DNA of 64,000 nt from Rhodoferax sp. GW822-FHT02A01 (GTDB taxonomy: Bacteria > Pseudomonadota > Gammaproteobacteria > Burkholderiales > Burkholderiaceae_C): NCBI RefSeq assembly GCF_038784515.1, contig NZ_CP152376.1, positions 4,154,001 through 4,218,000 on the forward strand, in the 5' to 3' direction. The translations under genes and the position numbers were made by a program. This document shows, in pieces, positions 9,451 through 18,421 of this stretch. The stretch's first letter is position 1. Every line of letters starts with the position of its first letter. Below the pieces are notes generated by a model, which ran no database searches, was not told the origin of the DNA, and saw nothing but the letters and a program-made list of their open reading frames with translations.

Positions 9451-10485
9451 GTGCTACTCAAAGTGGGAGAACTGGCCCGTCGCACGGGCCTGACGGTGCG
9501 CACCTTGCACCACTACGACGCCATCGACCTGTTGCGTCCGTCGGCCCGGTCCGAGGCCGACTACCGGCTTTACAACCAAACTGACGTGGCACGCCTGCAC
9601 GCGATCCAGGCCCTACGGCATCTGGGGCTGTCGCTGGCCGATGTCAAGACCATGCTCAAGCGGGATGGTGAAGGGTTGAGCGACACCATCGCCCGCCAGA
9701 TCCGCGCCTTGGGCCATGAGATCGAACAGGCCAATGAGTTGCGCGAGCGGCTGCGGTTGCTGCAGGAACGGTTGGACGCTGGCGCGGCGCCGGACATGGG
9801 TGACTGGCTGTCCACGCTGGCGTTGATGAATACCTATTCCAAATACTTCAGCGCGGCGGAAATCAAACGCATCCTGGACAACCGCAAGGCCCAAAGTGCC
9901 GCATGGGAGCCCTTGATTGCTGAGGTCCGGGTGGCCATGCGCAAGGGACTGGGTGCCGAAGACCCCGCCACCCAGTCCCTGGCATTGCGCTGGATGAACC
10001 TGACGCTGTCGATGATGGATGACAATTTTTCGCTGATCGAGCGATGGGGGCAGATGGTCAGCACCGAGCCCAAGGCTCAGTTCAAGCACGGTCCCGGCCC
10101 GGAGGTGGTGGCGTTCATCACGGCCGCCATCGGCCTGCGCATGGCAGCCATGCAGCGTCACCTGACCCAGGAGGAGCTGCACACGCTGCGGACCGTACCG
10201 GACAGTGCCATCCGCGTGCTGGTGCTGCAGGCCCACGCGTTGCAAGACAGCCACGCTGACCTGCGTAGCCCGCAGGCAAGGGCATTTGTGGCGCAGTGGG
10301 AACAGGTGATGCTGGACCTGTGTGCGGGCAACGCGGTGGTGCTGCGCAAGTTCATGGCAGCGTATTACGCCGAGCCCATCCTGCGAGCTGCCACGGTGTT
10401 TGATGACACCACCATTGGCGTACTGCAGCGTGCGCTTTCGGCACAGAACCATGCATTTGCACAACCCTGTGCACAAAGTGCTTGA
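9451..10485 (+). CDS. MerR-family transcriptional regulator
   Basis: The N-terminal 70 residues are a MerR winged helix (LLKVGELARRTGLTVRTLHHYDAIDLLRPSARSEADYRLYNQTDVARLHAIQALRHLGLSLADVKTML). A dimerising coiled coil follows (residues about 80-115), then a large mostly helical C-terminal domain of about 220 residues. The size of that domain recalls the antibiotic-binding TipAS type, which binds drug-like ligands, although close identity cannot be judged by eye. The start is GTG 9451 with GGAG upstream. It faces an MFS exporter that begins right after it, and both promoters carry matching dyads, so this is probably a drug- or metabolite-responsive activator of export. Confidence 0.85.
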   Translation: MLLKVGELARRTGLTVRTLHHYDAIDLLRPSARSEADYRLYNQTDVARLHAIQALRHLGLSLADVKTMLKRDGEGLSDTIARQIRALGHEIEQANELRERLRLLQERLDAGAAPDMGDWLSTLALMNTYSKYFSAAEIKRILDNRKAQSAAWEPLIAEVRVAMRKGLGAEDPATQSLALRWMNLTLSMMDDNFSLIERWGQMVSTEPKAQFKHGPGPEVVAFITAAIGLRMAAMQRHLTQEELHTLRTVPDSAIRVLVLQAHALQDSHADLRSPQARAFVAQWEQVMLDLCAGNAVVLRKFMAAYYAEPILRAATVFDDTTIGVLQRALSAQNHAFAQPCAQSA

Positions 10486-10512
10486 CCCTTACGCAGCGTG
10501 AGGCCGGAGCAT
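10482..10512 (+). promoter_or_regulatory. MerR-type promoter/operator of the MFS exporter gene
   Basis: TTGACC (10482-10487) overlaps the stop codon of the regulator gene. After a 19-base spacer comes GAGCAT (10507-10512), a poor -10 box. The spacer contains CCTTACGCAGCGTGAGG (10487-10503), a dyad with one arm mismatch. It shares the CCCT(T/G)ACG...CGT(A/G)AGG core of the site at 9374-9392. A weak -10 with a 19-base spacer is what a promoter dependent on a MerR activator should look like. Confidence 0.6.
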
Positions 10513-10540
10513 CCGGGGTTTCTGGACTTTGAACCACTGG

Positions 10541-11866
10541 ATGCATATGAACACTTCTCCTCCGGTTGCGCCTGGCGCTTCGCTGTTTCGCGACCCCAAC
10601 TTCCTCTGGCTGATGGCCGGATCTTTTGTCACGCTGCTAGGTGATCAGTTCACCCTGGTCGCCTTGCCTTGGCTGGTGTTGCGCATGACCCAGGACACCT
10701 TGGTGCTGGGCACCGTGCTGGGTTTGCTCAGTTTGCCGCGTGCGCTGTTCATTCTGATTGGCGGCGCCGTGGTGGACAGGTTTTCGCCCAAGCGGGTGTT
10801 GATGGTCACCAAATATGCCAATGCCTTGCTGCTTGGCACGCTGACGTTTCTGGTGCTGGGCGGTGGCCTGGCGTTATGGATGGTCTACGCGCTGGCGTTT
10901 GCCATCGGACTGGCGACGGCCTTCAGCATTCCGTCGGGAACGTCCATGCTGCCGCATGTGATGCCGCGCTCCCAACTGGCCGCGGCCAACGGCGTCATGA
11001 TGGGTTTGCGCCAAGTGTCGATGTTTGTGGGGCCGTTGGTGGCGGCCCTGCTGATTGCGCTGTTTGGCAATCACCCGGACGCCGTGCAGGCAGGTGCTAT
11101 CGTGGACGCGCAGGGTCTGGGCCTGGCTTTTGGGCTGGACGCACTGAGCTTTTTGCTATCTGCCTGGACTTTGGCCAAGGTGCGGCTGCGCGTCGTGGAT
11201 GGTGCGACGGGACAGCAGGGGAAGGGCGATGAGTCGGTTTGGGCGGCTGTGCTCTCCGGCCTGCGCCACTTGCGCGACGACAGCGCCTTGCGGCTGTGCT
11301 TTATCTACTGGAGCGTGGTGGCCGTGTTGATCACGGGGCCGGTGCAAATTGCCATGCCGGTTCTGGTCAGCACCCGCAATCTGGGTGCAGCGGCGCTGGG
11401 TATCCTGCTCGGCGCACATGGGGGTGGAACATTGGTCGGCATGGCCCTGTCCGGCGCGCGCCCCGGCTGGCGCCTGGGCACCCTGGGCATGACGCTGTTG
11501 GCGGTGGACGGCGTGGTAGGGCTGTTGTTCATGCCCATGGGGATGATCACCTCCGCCTGGCAAGGTGCGGCGCTGTTGGCGCTCATCGGCATGCTGGGCG
11601 GCTTCATCCAGGTTTCCATCTTTACCTGGATCCAAGGGCGCACGCCGCCTGCGCTGATGGGGCGGGTGATGAGCATGTTCATGTTCATCTTTCTGGGGCT
11701 GGCACCGCTGGCGGGCGCCGTCACCGGCTGGCTGATGCGCTATGTCTCACCGGGTGTGCTGTTCACAGCGTGCGGCGGTCTGCTGGCATTTGTGGCGTTG
11801 ATCGCGCTGGTGGCGTCTCCTTTGCGCCATGTCGTGGACGGGCCGCTTCGACCCATCAAGGCGTAA
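10541..11866 (+). CDS. MFS transporter, probable exporter
   Basis: A membrane protein of about 440 residues with roughly 12 hydrophobic segments. It opens with FLWLMAGSFVTLLGDQFTLVALPWLVLRMT and carries the loop 2-3 motif GAVVDRFSPKRVLM typical of the major facilitator superfamily. The arrangement resembles the EntS/macrolide exporter branch. Substrate is unknown. In-frame ATG codons at 10541 and 10547 and a TTG at 10529 all lack a clear ribosome site; the promoter at 10482-10512 would place the transcript start near 10519, so 10541 or 10547 is likely. The upstream MerR gene and matching operators suggest inducible efflux. Confidence 0.85.
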   Translation: MHMNTSPPVAPGASLFRDPNFLWLMAGSFVTLLGDQFTLVALPWLVLRMTQDTLVLGTVLGLLSLPRALFILIGGAVVDRFSPKRVLMVTKYANALLLGTLTFLVLGGGLALWMVYALAFAIGLATAFSIPSGTSMLPHVMPRSQLAAANGVMMGLRQVSMFVGPLVAALLIALFGNHPDAVQAGAIVDAQGLGLAFGLDALSFLLSAWTLAKVRLRVVDGATGQQGKGDESVWAAVLSGLRHLRDDSALRLCFIYWSVVAVLITGPVQIAMPVLVSTRNLGAAALGILLGAHGGGTLVGMALSGARPGWRLGTLGMTLLAVDGVVGLLFMPMGMITSAWQGAALLALIGMLGGFIQVSIFTWIQGRTPPALMGRVMSMFMFIFLGLAPLAGAVTGWLMRYVSPGVLFTACGGLLAFVALIALVASPLRHVVDGPLRPIKA

Positions 11867-11914
11867 TGCAGCGCCGGTTTGTGCCGGAACGCAGCAACCG
11901 GGAGTGCCGTTGCC

Positions 11915-13174
11915 TCAGGACTGATTTGCCGCCAGCGCCCGCAACTTGTCTTTCTTGCTGGGACGTTTGCCTTTGATGCAGCCATTGCTGGGAGGTGCCA
12001 AGGGGCTTTCTTTGTCGGCTTGATCTTGAGCGGGCGGTGCAGGCTCAAAGCCGGGCACGGTTTCCATGGGCACTTCCAGGCCGTGGCGCTTTTCAATCAG
12101 GCGGAAGTGGGCCTCGCTGGCATACGGCACAAAGCTCACGGCCAACCCGGTTTCACCGGCGCGGCCGGTGCGGCCAATGCGGTGTGTGTAATCGGTCGCC
12201 GAGCGTGGCAGGTCGTAGTTGACCACCACTGGCAGCTCGGCAATGTCCAGCCCGCGTGAAGCCATATCGGTCGCGACGACCACCTTCAGGCGTGAAGCCT
12301 TGAAGTCCGACAGCACCTGGCTGCGCTTGCCCTGGCTCAGTTCGCCATGAAAGGGTTCTGCGTTGATACGTGCCTTGCGGAGCTTGTCGGCAACGATTTC
12401 CGCGGCGTGCTTGGTGGCCACGAACACCAGCACCCGTTGCCATTTGTTCGCGGTAATCAGATGCCGCAGCAACTGGGTACGGCTACCGGTGTCAACCCGT
12501 ATGGCTTGCTGGCGGATGTCGGGCTTGGTTTCTTCGGTGGCGACGATGTTGATCTGCACCGGATCGTGCAACATGGTCGCCGCCAGGACCGCAACTGGTG
12601 GCGCGAAGGTGGCCGAGAAGAACAGGTTTTGGCGCTTGGCGGGCAACAAGGCCAGCAATCGATGCAATTCGGCCTCAAAGCCCAGGTCGAGCAGGCGATC
12701 AGCCTCATCCAGCACCAGCATCTGAGTGGCACCCAGGTCCAGCGCGTTGTGCTGAACCAAGTCGAGCAGGCGACCCGGCGTAGCGACCACCACATCGGTG
12801 CCGGAGCGTAGAGCCAGCATTTGCCGATTGACGGACACGCCGCCAAACACCACGCTGATGCGGATGTCCTTGGGCAACTGGTTGGCCAGTGCGCGCAGCG
12901 CGTCACCAACCTGTACTGCCAGTTCCCGCGTGGGCACCAACACCAGTGCGCGTGCCATCCGCGGGTTCGGCGTTGGTTGGCTTTCCAGAATGTGCAGCAT
13001 GGGCAGGCCAAAGGCCAGCGTCTTGCCGGAGCCGGTTTGCGCCTGAGCCATGGTGTCCCGGCCAGATAGTGCGGCTGGAATGGACAGGGATTGGACTGGA
13101 GTGGGGGTGATCAGGCCCTGGCGTTCGAGAGCGCGCAAGAGGGCGGGCGACAAGCCCAGCGAGGAAAAAGCCAT
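11915..13174 (-). CDS. rhlE: DEAD-box ATP-dependent RNA helicase, RhlE type
   Basis: All DEAD-box motifs are visible in this 419-residue protein: Q motif FSSLGLSPALLRALERQGLITPTPVQ, AQTGSGKT, PTRELAVQ, TPGRLLDLV, VLDEADRLLDLGF, SAT, the helicase C motifs VVATDMASRGLDI and HRIGRTGRAGETG. The basic C-terminal tail (KGKRPSKKDKLRALAANQS) probably aids RNA binding. Such proteins remodel RNA during ribosome assembly and mRNA decay. It is transcribed convergently to the MFS gene, with a gap of about 50 bases. Confidence 0.88.
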   Translation of the reverse strand: MAFSSLGLSPALLRALERQGLITPTPVQSLSIPAALSGRDTMAQAQTGSGKTLAFGLPMLHILESQPTPNPRMARALVLVPTRELAVQVGDALRALANQLPKDIRISVVFGGVSVNRQMLALRSGTDVVVATPGRLLDLVQHNALDLGATQMLVLDEADRLLDLGFEAELHRLLALLPAKRQNLFFSATFAPPVAVLAATMLHDPVQINIVATEETKPDIRQQAIRVDTGSRTQLLRHLITANKWQRVLVFVATKHAAEIVADKLRKARINAEPFHGELSQGKRSQVLSDFKASRLKVVVATDMASRGLDIAELPVVVNYDLPRSATDYTHRIGRTGRAGETGLAVSFVPYASEAHFRLIEKRHGLEVPMETVPGFEPAPPAQDQADKESPLAPPSNGCIKGKRPSKKDKLRALAANQS

Positions 13175-13184
13175 GCAGTACGGC

Positions 13185-13742
13185 TTATTGCTCGGTCGTG
13201 GCGTTCACGGACTCAGATGGAACCCGACGGGCACCATCGAAGCGCCGGGTCCAGTACGAAGCACCCATGTCGTCAACACGGACCTCACCGCCCGGCTTGG
13301 GGGAATGGATGAATTTGCCATTGCCCACATAAATGCCCACGTGACTGAAGGCGCGGCGCATGGTGTTGAAGAAGACCAGATCGCCTGGCTTCAGGTCAGC
13401 CTTGTCGATTTTTTCGGTGGCGGCAGCCTGCTCGGAGGCGCGGCGCGGTAGCAGCAGGCCTTCGGTCTGCTTATAGATGGCGCGTACAAAGCCGCTGCAA
13501 TCAAAGCCGGTTTCGGCACTGTTGCCGCCACGGCGGTAGGGCACGCCCAGGAACCCGAGCGCGCCGACTACCAGTTGTGAAGCCTTGGCTTCCACGCGGT
13601 TACCCACCTCGCCGATACGATCGAGCAGACCGACGTCACTGCGCACACGATTGCCATCATCAGGGGTATCGACGGGGGCGGCATGAGAAAGCGATGCCAA
13701 AAGCAAGGTGCAAAGCACCACCAGCAGGGTTAAAAAACGCAT
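13185..13742 (-). CDS. Secreted NlpC/P60 peptidoglycan hydrolase
   Basis: A 185-residue exported protein: signal peptide RFLTLLVVLCTLLLASLSHA, then an NlpC/P60 domain that cuts peptide stems in the cell wall. Catalytic residues are visible as Cys82 (FDCSGF), His134 (SHVGIYVG) and His146 (FIHSP). The ATG at 13742 has AAGG 13 bases upstream; another ATG at 13754 in the same frame sits only one base from it. The gene is ten bases before the RhlE helicase gene in the same direction, so they may share a transcript. It is most likely a DL-endopeptidase in the periplasm. Confidence 0.85.
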   Translation of the reverse strand: MRFLTLLVVLCTLLLASLSHAAPVDTPDDGNRVRSDVGLLDRIGEVGNRVEAKASQLVVGALGFLGVPYRRGGNSAETGFDCSGFVRAIYKQTEGLLLPRRASEQAAATEKIDKADLKPGDLVFFNTMRRAFSHVGIYVGNGKFIHSPKPGGEVRVDDMGASYWTRRFDGARRVPSESVNATTEQ

Positions 13743-13769
13743 GGGGCGGAGCATACCTTGCCAGGGGGC

Positions 13770-13870
13770 TTAAGTCAAATGATGTAATGCATTAATAAAG
13801 CGATGTAACTATTTGATATATATAAACAAAGTAAGAATACAAATGTGCTTATTGTAAAGTTTGGTTGCCA
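13770..13870. other. AT-rich intergenic segment between divergent genes
   Basis: This stretch is strikingly AT-rich in a GC-rich genome and lies between the NlpC/P60 gene (minus strand) and the cysteine hydrolase gene (plus strand). GATGTAA occurs twice at 13781-13787 and 13802-13808, with starts 21 bases apart (two helical turns). TATA-like sequences (13817-13830) could serve as -10 boxes for either strand. No clear single promoter can be fixed. The rest of the gap to 13970 holds nothing I can name. Confidence 0.3.
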
Positions 13871-13970
13871 TTGCCAGCGGCCGGGAGCAAAAGCGCCGTT
13901 CGGGCGGGCAGCTGTCTTTTTGGCGGGAATGCTGGTTATGCTTGCACTATCCGAAGACTGAAAGTTCCCT

Positions 13971-14579
13971 ATGTTGCTAGATCTCGAATCCTCCCAACTG
14001 GTACTGATTGATTACCAGGACCGGCTGATGCCCGCGGTGCTGGATTCACAAGCTGTTTTGCAGAACGCCGTGCGCTTGACGCAGATGGCGGCAACCTTGC
14101 AAGTGCCATCTTTCTATACGGAGCAGAACCCGTCCAAATTAGGGGGCACCGCAGTGGAGTTGCTGGACGCGCTCAAGCAGGCCCGTGCGCGTGCACTGGT
14201 CAAGATGCAATTCAGCGCGGTGGAAGAAGGCCTGGGCGAGTTGCTCAGGCCGCCGGCCAAACCGGTGCAGGGAAATGCCCGCAGCCTGCCCAAGCATCTG
14301 CAAAAACCGTCTGCCGCCGAACGCGACACTATCGTGTTGGCCGGCTGTGAAGCCCATGTGTGCCTGCTGCAAACGGCGCTGGACCTGCTGGAAGACGAAT
14401 TTGACGTGTGGGTGGTGACCGACGCCTGTAGCTCGCGCACCGAGCGCAACCGCGACGCTGCCTTCGACCGTCTGGCTGGCGCTGGCGTGGAGCTGGTGAC
14501 GACCGAGATGGTGGCCTTTGAGTGGCTGCGTAGCGCCGAGCACCCGGCGTTCAACCAAGTGCAGGGATTAATCAAGTAG
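13971..14579 (+). CDS. Isochorismatase-family cysteine hydrolase
   Basis: A 202-residue protein of the isochorismatase-like fold, in the YcaC-type branch. The Asp-Lys-Cys triad is present: Asp14 (LVLIDYQDRL), Lys78 (ALVKMQFSA) and Cys131 (LAGCEAHVCLLQTALDLL), followed by VWVVTDACSSRTERNRDAAFDRL. These enzymes hydrolyse small amides or enol ethers; the substrate here is unknown. The gene ends 11 bases before the ABC1 kinase gene, suggesting co-transcription. Confidence 0.83.
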   Translation: MLLDLESSQLVLIDYQDRLMPAVLDSQAVLQNAVRLTQMAATLQVPSFYTEQNPSKLGGTAVELLDALKQARARALVKMQFSAVEEGLGELLRPPAKPVQGNARSLPKHLQKPSAAERDTIVLAGCEAHVCLLQTALDLLEDEFDVWVVTDACSSRTERNRDAAFDRLAGAGVELVTTEMVAFEWLRSAEHPAFNQVQGLIK

Positions 14580-14590
14580 GGCTACAGGCC

Positions 14591-16288
14591 ATGTTGATTG
14601 AAACACTGACTGCTGCGAAAGATGCCGGACGCCTGTACGAAATAGCCGGAGTGCTGATCCGCCACGGCTTCGGCGATTTGGTCAGGCGCATGGGATTGGC
14701 CGATTGGCTGGAGCGGGCAGGGCACGCCGTGCGCTGGGAGACTGCGGCCGATTTGGCACGTATTCCGCCGCCAGTGCAAGTCCGTCTGGCCTTGGAAGAG
14801 TTGGGGCCGACTTTTGTGAAGCTGGGCCAGATACTGGCGGGCCGGGTGGACTTGCTGGGCCCTGACTGGATTGCCGAACTTGGCAAACTGCATAGCCAGG
14901 TGCCAGCCCTGCCGCTGGAGACGCTGCGACTCCAACTGCGTGAGGATCTGGGGGGCGAACCCGAAGCGGTCTTTGCCTGGTTTGACCCGCAGCCGCTGGC
15001 GGCTGCTTCCATTGCGCAGGTACACCGGGCCCGGTTGGCGGACGGGACTGAAGTCATCGTCAAGATCCGCCGGCCAGGCATTGCAGAAGTCATTGAGGCT
15101 GACTTACGCCTGTTGGGTCATCTGGCGGGAATGGCCGAAGCCGAATTGCCATGGCTCAAGCCCTACCGCCCCCAATTGCTGATGCGCGAATTCGGCAAGT
15201 CCTTGCGGCAGGAGCTGGATCTTGCGGCCGAATGCCGCAATTCCGAGCGGATTGCGAACAACATGAAGGCCTTGCCCCACATCGTGATTCCGCGCGTGCA
15301 CTGGCAGCACACCAACGCCCGCGTCAATGTGCAGGACTATATGGGAGGCGTTTCGGGCAGCCACCTGGAGCAACTGATTGCGCAGGATGGCTTCGATCGG
15401 TCCCAGCTGGCGCAGCGCGGTGCGCAGGCGGTGCTGAAGATGATCGTGCAGGACGGCCTGTTTCATGCCGATCCCCACCCAGGCAATGTGTTCTACCTGA
15501 ACGGTAACCGCGTGGCATTTATCGACTTCGGCATGGTCGGGCGCCTGTCCGCGCGCCGTCGATCCGAGTTGCTGCAGCTTCTGTTGGGGCTGGTGGAGCG
15601 CGAGCCGCAGGCAGTTGCCGAAGTATTGCTGGACTGGGCTGGCGACGAGCATCAGGCCAATCTGAGCCAGCTCGAAAACGAGATTGAAACCTTCGTGGAC
15701 CAGTACCATGGTTTGCCGCTGGCGGATCTGAGTCTGAGCCAGATGCTGGGCGACATCACGGCCATCCTGCGTTACAACCACCTGAGCTTGCCGTCTGATC
15801 TGGCGCTGCTGATCAAGGCGTTTGTTTCGCTGGAAAGCATGGGCCGCGGCCTGGATCCGGACTTTCACATGGCTGAGCAGGCCACGCCGCTGTTGCGACA
15901 GGTGGTGCGTGCCGGCTATAGCCCCAAGGCGGTCGCTACGCGGGGCTGGAAGATGCTGCGTCGTACCTTGGCGCTTGCCGAGCAGCTTCCGCACGACCTT
16001 TCCCAATTGCTACGCAACGCCCGCCGCGGTCGCCTGCAGGTCGGCATCGAGTTGGCCCATTTGAAGCGGGTGGGGGATCAGATCGACCGAGCCGCCAACC
16101 GGATATCCATGGCACTCGTGATTGCGTCACTCATCATTGGCTCGTCGATTGTCATGACGGTGAAAGGTGGGCCTACCATCTTTGGGTTACCCATGTTTGG
16201 ATTTTTCGGTTTTGCCGGTGCTGTGTTGGGCGCGATCTGGCTGGTGCGCGCCATCTCGCGCAGTTCCAAGGTGGGCGGCGACGACTGA
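14591..16288 (+). CDS. ABC1/UbiB-family atypical kinase
   Basis: A 565-residue member of the ABC1/ADCK/UbiB family, which is linked to ubiquinone synthesis or lipid handling. The family's own motifs are visible: KxGQ in FVKLGQILAGR, the alanine-rich loop AAASIAQVHRA, the lysine in VIVKIRRPGI, HADPHPGN, and IDFGMVGRL. Two membrane spans at the C-terminus (about residues 505-555) anchor it to the inner membrane. The bona fide ubiB usually sits next to ubiE and ubiJ; it does not here, so this may be a second family member and I give no symbol. Upstream is a cysteine hydrolase. Confidence 0.82.
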   Translation: MLIETLTAAKDAGRLYEIAGVLIRHGFGDLVRRMGLADWLERAGHAVRWETAADLARIPPPVQVRLALEELGPTFVKLGQILAGRVDLLGPDWIAELGKLHSQVPALPLETLRLQLREDLGGEPEAVFAWFDPQPLAAASIAQVHRARLADGTEVIVKIRRPGIAEVIEADLRLLGHLAGMAEAELPWLKPYRPQLLMREFGKSLRQELDLAAECRNSERIANNMKALPHIVIPRVHWQHTNARVNVQDYMGGVSGSHLEQLIAQDGFDRSQLAQRGAQAVLKMIVQDGLFHADPHPGNVFYLNGNRVAFIDFGMVGRLSARRRSELLQLLLGLVEREPQAVAEVLLDWAGDEHQANLSQLENEIETFVDQYHGLPLADLSLSQMLGDITAILRYNHLSLPSDLALLIKAFVSLESMGRGLDPDFHMAEQATPLLRQVVRAGYSPKAVATRGWKMLRRTLALAEQLPHDLSQLLRNARRGRLQVGIELAHLKRVGDQIDRAANRISMALVIASLIIGSSIVMTVKGGPTIFGLPMFGFFGFAGAVLGAIWLVRAISRSSKVGGDD

Positions 16289-16304
16289 TCGGATGCTGGC
16301 GGTG

Positions 16305-16336
16305 GGGCAAGTCAGCTTGCAGCAAGTTGCTTGCCC
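16305..16336 (+). terminator. Nested stem-loop after the ABC1 kinase gene
   Basis: GGGCAAG (16305-16311) pairs with CTTGCCC (16330-16336). Inside, CTTGC (16316-16320) and GCAAG (16322-16326) form a second inverted pair, so the element alternates GCAAG and CTTGC four times and can fold in more than one way. No T run follows, only an AT-rich ATAATTAA. It may end the upstream transcript or act in the leader of prpE. Confidence 0.4.
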
Positions 16337-16388
16337 ATAATTAAGAATTCAGTTTTCCCCGCAATACAAGGCTCCGGAGACCCGCACA

Positions 16389-18284
16389 ATGACCGCATAC
16401 GCAGACTTTCATCGCCGTTCCATCGTCGATAGGGACGGATTCTGGACCGAGCAGGCCCAATTGATCGACTGGCACAAGCCGTTTGACAAGGTCTGCGATT
16501 ACAGCAATCCGCCGTTTGCACGGTGGTTCGCCGGTGGCCAGACCAATCTTTGCTACAACGCAGTGGACCGTCATCTGGCCACGCGCCCGGACCAGAACGC
16601 GCTGGTCTTTGTCTCCACCGAAACGGATATTGAAAAGGCCTACAGCTTCCGTGAGCTGCACGCCGAGGTGCAGCGCATGGCTGCCATTCTCAAGTCTCTT
16701 GGCGTGAGCAAGGGGGACCGTGTACTGATCTACATGCCCATGATCGCCGAGGCCTGCTTTGCAATGCTGGCCTGCGCGCGCATTGGCGCCATTCACTCAG
16801 TGGTGTTCGGTGGCTTTGCCAGCCACAGCCTGGCCAGCCGTATTGAAGATGCCAAGCCGGTTGCCATCGTCAGCGCCGATGCAGGCATGCGCGGCGGCAA
16901 GGTGGTTCCCTACAAACACCTGCTGGACGAAGCCATTTCGCTGAGCAGCCACAAGCCAGCCAAGGTGCTCATGGTCAACCGCGGCCTGGCCGATTTCCCC
17001 AAGGTTGCCGGACGCGACGAAGATTACGCCTCACTGCGCGAAGCCAATCTGAATGTACAAGTGCCCTGCGAGTGGGTCGATTCCGACCACCCGAGCTACA
17101 TCCTCTACACCAGCGGCACCACCGGCAAGCCCAAGGGCGTGCAACGCGACACCGCGGGTTATGCAGTAGCACTGGCTGCTAGCATGAAGCACATCTATAT
17201 GGGCAACCCGGGAGAGACCTATTTCTCCACGTCCGATATCGGCTGGGTGGTGGGGCACAGCTATATCATTTACGGCCCGCTGATTGCCGGCATGGCAACC
17301 ATCATGTACGAAGGCCTGCCCATCCGTCCCGACGCTGGCATCTGGTGGAAGCTGGTGGAAAAGTACAAGGTCAGCGTGATGTTCAGCGCGCCCACGGCGG
17401 CGCGCGTGCTCAAGAAGCAGGACCCGTCCTTCCTCACCAAATACGATCTGTCCAGCCTCAAGGCACTGTTCCTGGCGGGCGAACCGCTGGATGAGCCGAC
17501 TGCGACCTGGATTTCGGGCGCCATCAACAAGCCCATCATCGACAACTACTGGCAAACCGAAACCGGCTGGCCCATCATGGCCATCTGCAATGGCGTTGAA
17601 AAAGCCCCGACCAAGTTTGGCTCCCCAGGCAAGGCCGTTTATGGCTACGACGTGCGTCTGATCGACGAGACCACGGGCGAGGAAATCAACGAAGCCAACA
17701 AGAAGGGCGTCATCGCCGTGGAAGGCCCGCTGCCTCCGGGCTGCCTGCAAACCATCTGGGGTGACGACGAACGCTTTGTCAAAACCTACTGGTCCAGCAT
17801 CCACAACCGGGTGATGTACAGCACCTTCGACTGGGGTGTGAAGGACGAAGACGGCTACTTCTTCATCTTGGGCCGTACCGATGACGTGATCAACGTGGCG
17901 GGTCATCGCCTGGGCACCCGCGAGATTGAGGAAAGCATCAGCAGTCACGCCAATGTGGCCGAGGTGGCGGTGGTCGGCGTGGCGGATCAGCTCAAGGGCC
18001 AGGTGGCAGTGGCCTTCGTCGTGCTCAAGGACCCCAGTGTGGCGTCCGCCAGCGCCGACGCACTGAAGCTGGAAGGCGCCATTATGAAAGTGGTGGATGA
18101 CCAGCTTGGTGCGGTAGCCCGCCCGGCGCGCGTGCGGTTCGTGCATGTGCTGCCCAAAACCCGCAGTGGCAAGCTGTTGCGCCGCGCCATTCAGGCCGTT
18201 TGCGAGGGTCGCGACCCTGGCGATCTGACCACCATGGAAGACCCTGGTGCACTGCAGCAAATCAAGGACTTGGTAGTCAGCTGA
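16389..18284 (+). CDS. prpE: Propionate-CoA ligase PrpE
   Basis: A 631-residue acyl-CoA synthetase of the ANL superfamily. It activates propionate with ATP and CoA to propionyl-CoA, the entry step of the 2-methylcitrate route. Visible motifs: YILYTSGTTGKPKGVQRD (ATP loop), DNYWQTETGWP, YFFILGRTDDVINVAGHRLGTREIEE and the C-terminal PKTRSGKLLRR with the lysine that protein acetyltransferases usually modify. The opening FHRRSIVDRDGFWTEQAQLIDWHKPFDKVCDYSNPPFARWFAGGQTNLCYNAVDRH is closer to PrpE than to acetyl-CoA synthetase. The other prp genes are not adjacent. Confidence 0.9.
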   Translation: MTAYADFHRRSIVDRDGFWTEQAQLIDWHKPFDKVCDYSNPPFARWFAGGQTNLCYNAVDRHLATRPDQNALVFVSTETDIEKAYSFRELHAEVQRMAAILKSLGVSKGDRVLIYMPMIAEACFAMLACARIGAIHSVVFGGFASHSLASRIEDAKPVAIVSADAGMRGGKVVPYKHLLDEAISLSSHKPAKVLMVNRGLADFPKVAGRDEDYASLREANLNVQVPCEWVDSDHPSYILYTSGTTGKPKGVQRDTAGYAVALAASMKHIYMGNPGETYFSTSDIGWVVGHSYIIYGPLIAGMATIMYEGLPIRPDAGIWWKLVEKYKVSVMFSAPTAARVLKKQDPSFLTKYDLSSLKALFLAGEPLDEPTATWISGAINKPIIDNYWQTETGWPIMAICNGVEKAPTKFGSPGKAVYGYDVRLIDETTGEEINEANKKGVIAVEGPLPPGCLQTIWGDDERFVKTYWSSIHNRVMYSTFDWGVKDEDGYFFILGRTDDVINVAGHRLGTREIEESISSHANVAEVAVVGVADQLKGQVAVAFVVLKDPSVASASADALKLEGAIMKVVDDQLGAVARPARVRFVHVLPKTRSGKLLRRAIQAVCEGRDPGDLTTMEDPGALQQIKDLVVS

Positions 18285-18421
18285 CCGTCAGTCGTCGAGT
18301 AAAAGGCCGGTGAAGTGCAGCTATTTATACGAATCAGTGGCACAATCCAGTCCGCAACGAAGGTCCTTCCAATGCCACAGTCGCATCCGCCAATCGGTTC
18401 AGCCGTGTCGCGGAAGGTTAA

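Noticed and set aside
14591..16288. Naming the ABC1 kinase gene ubiB
   Set aside because: The family fits, but the gene is not with ubiE or ubiJ and the family has several branches in Burkholderiales.
18340..18360. TGGCAC upstream of sucA as a sigma-54 -24 box
   Set aside because: The bases that should form the -12 GC element at the right distance are absent.
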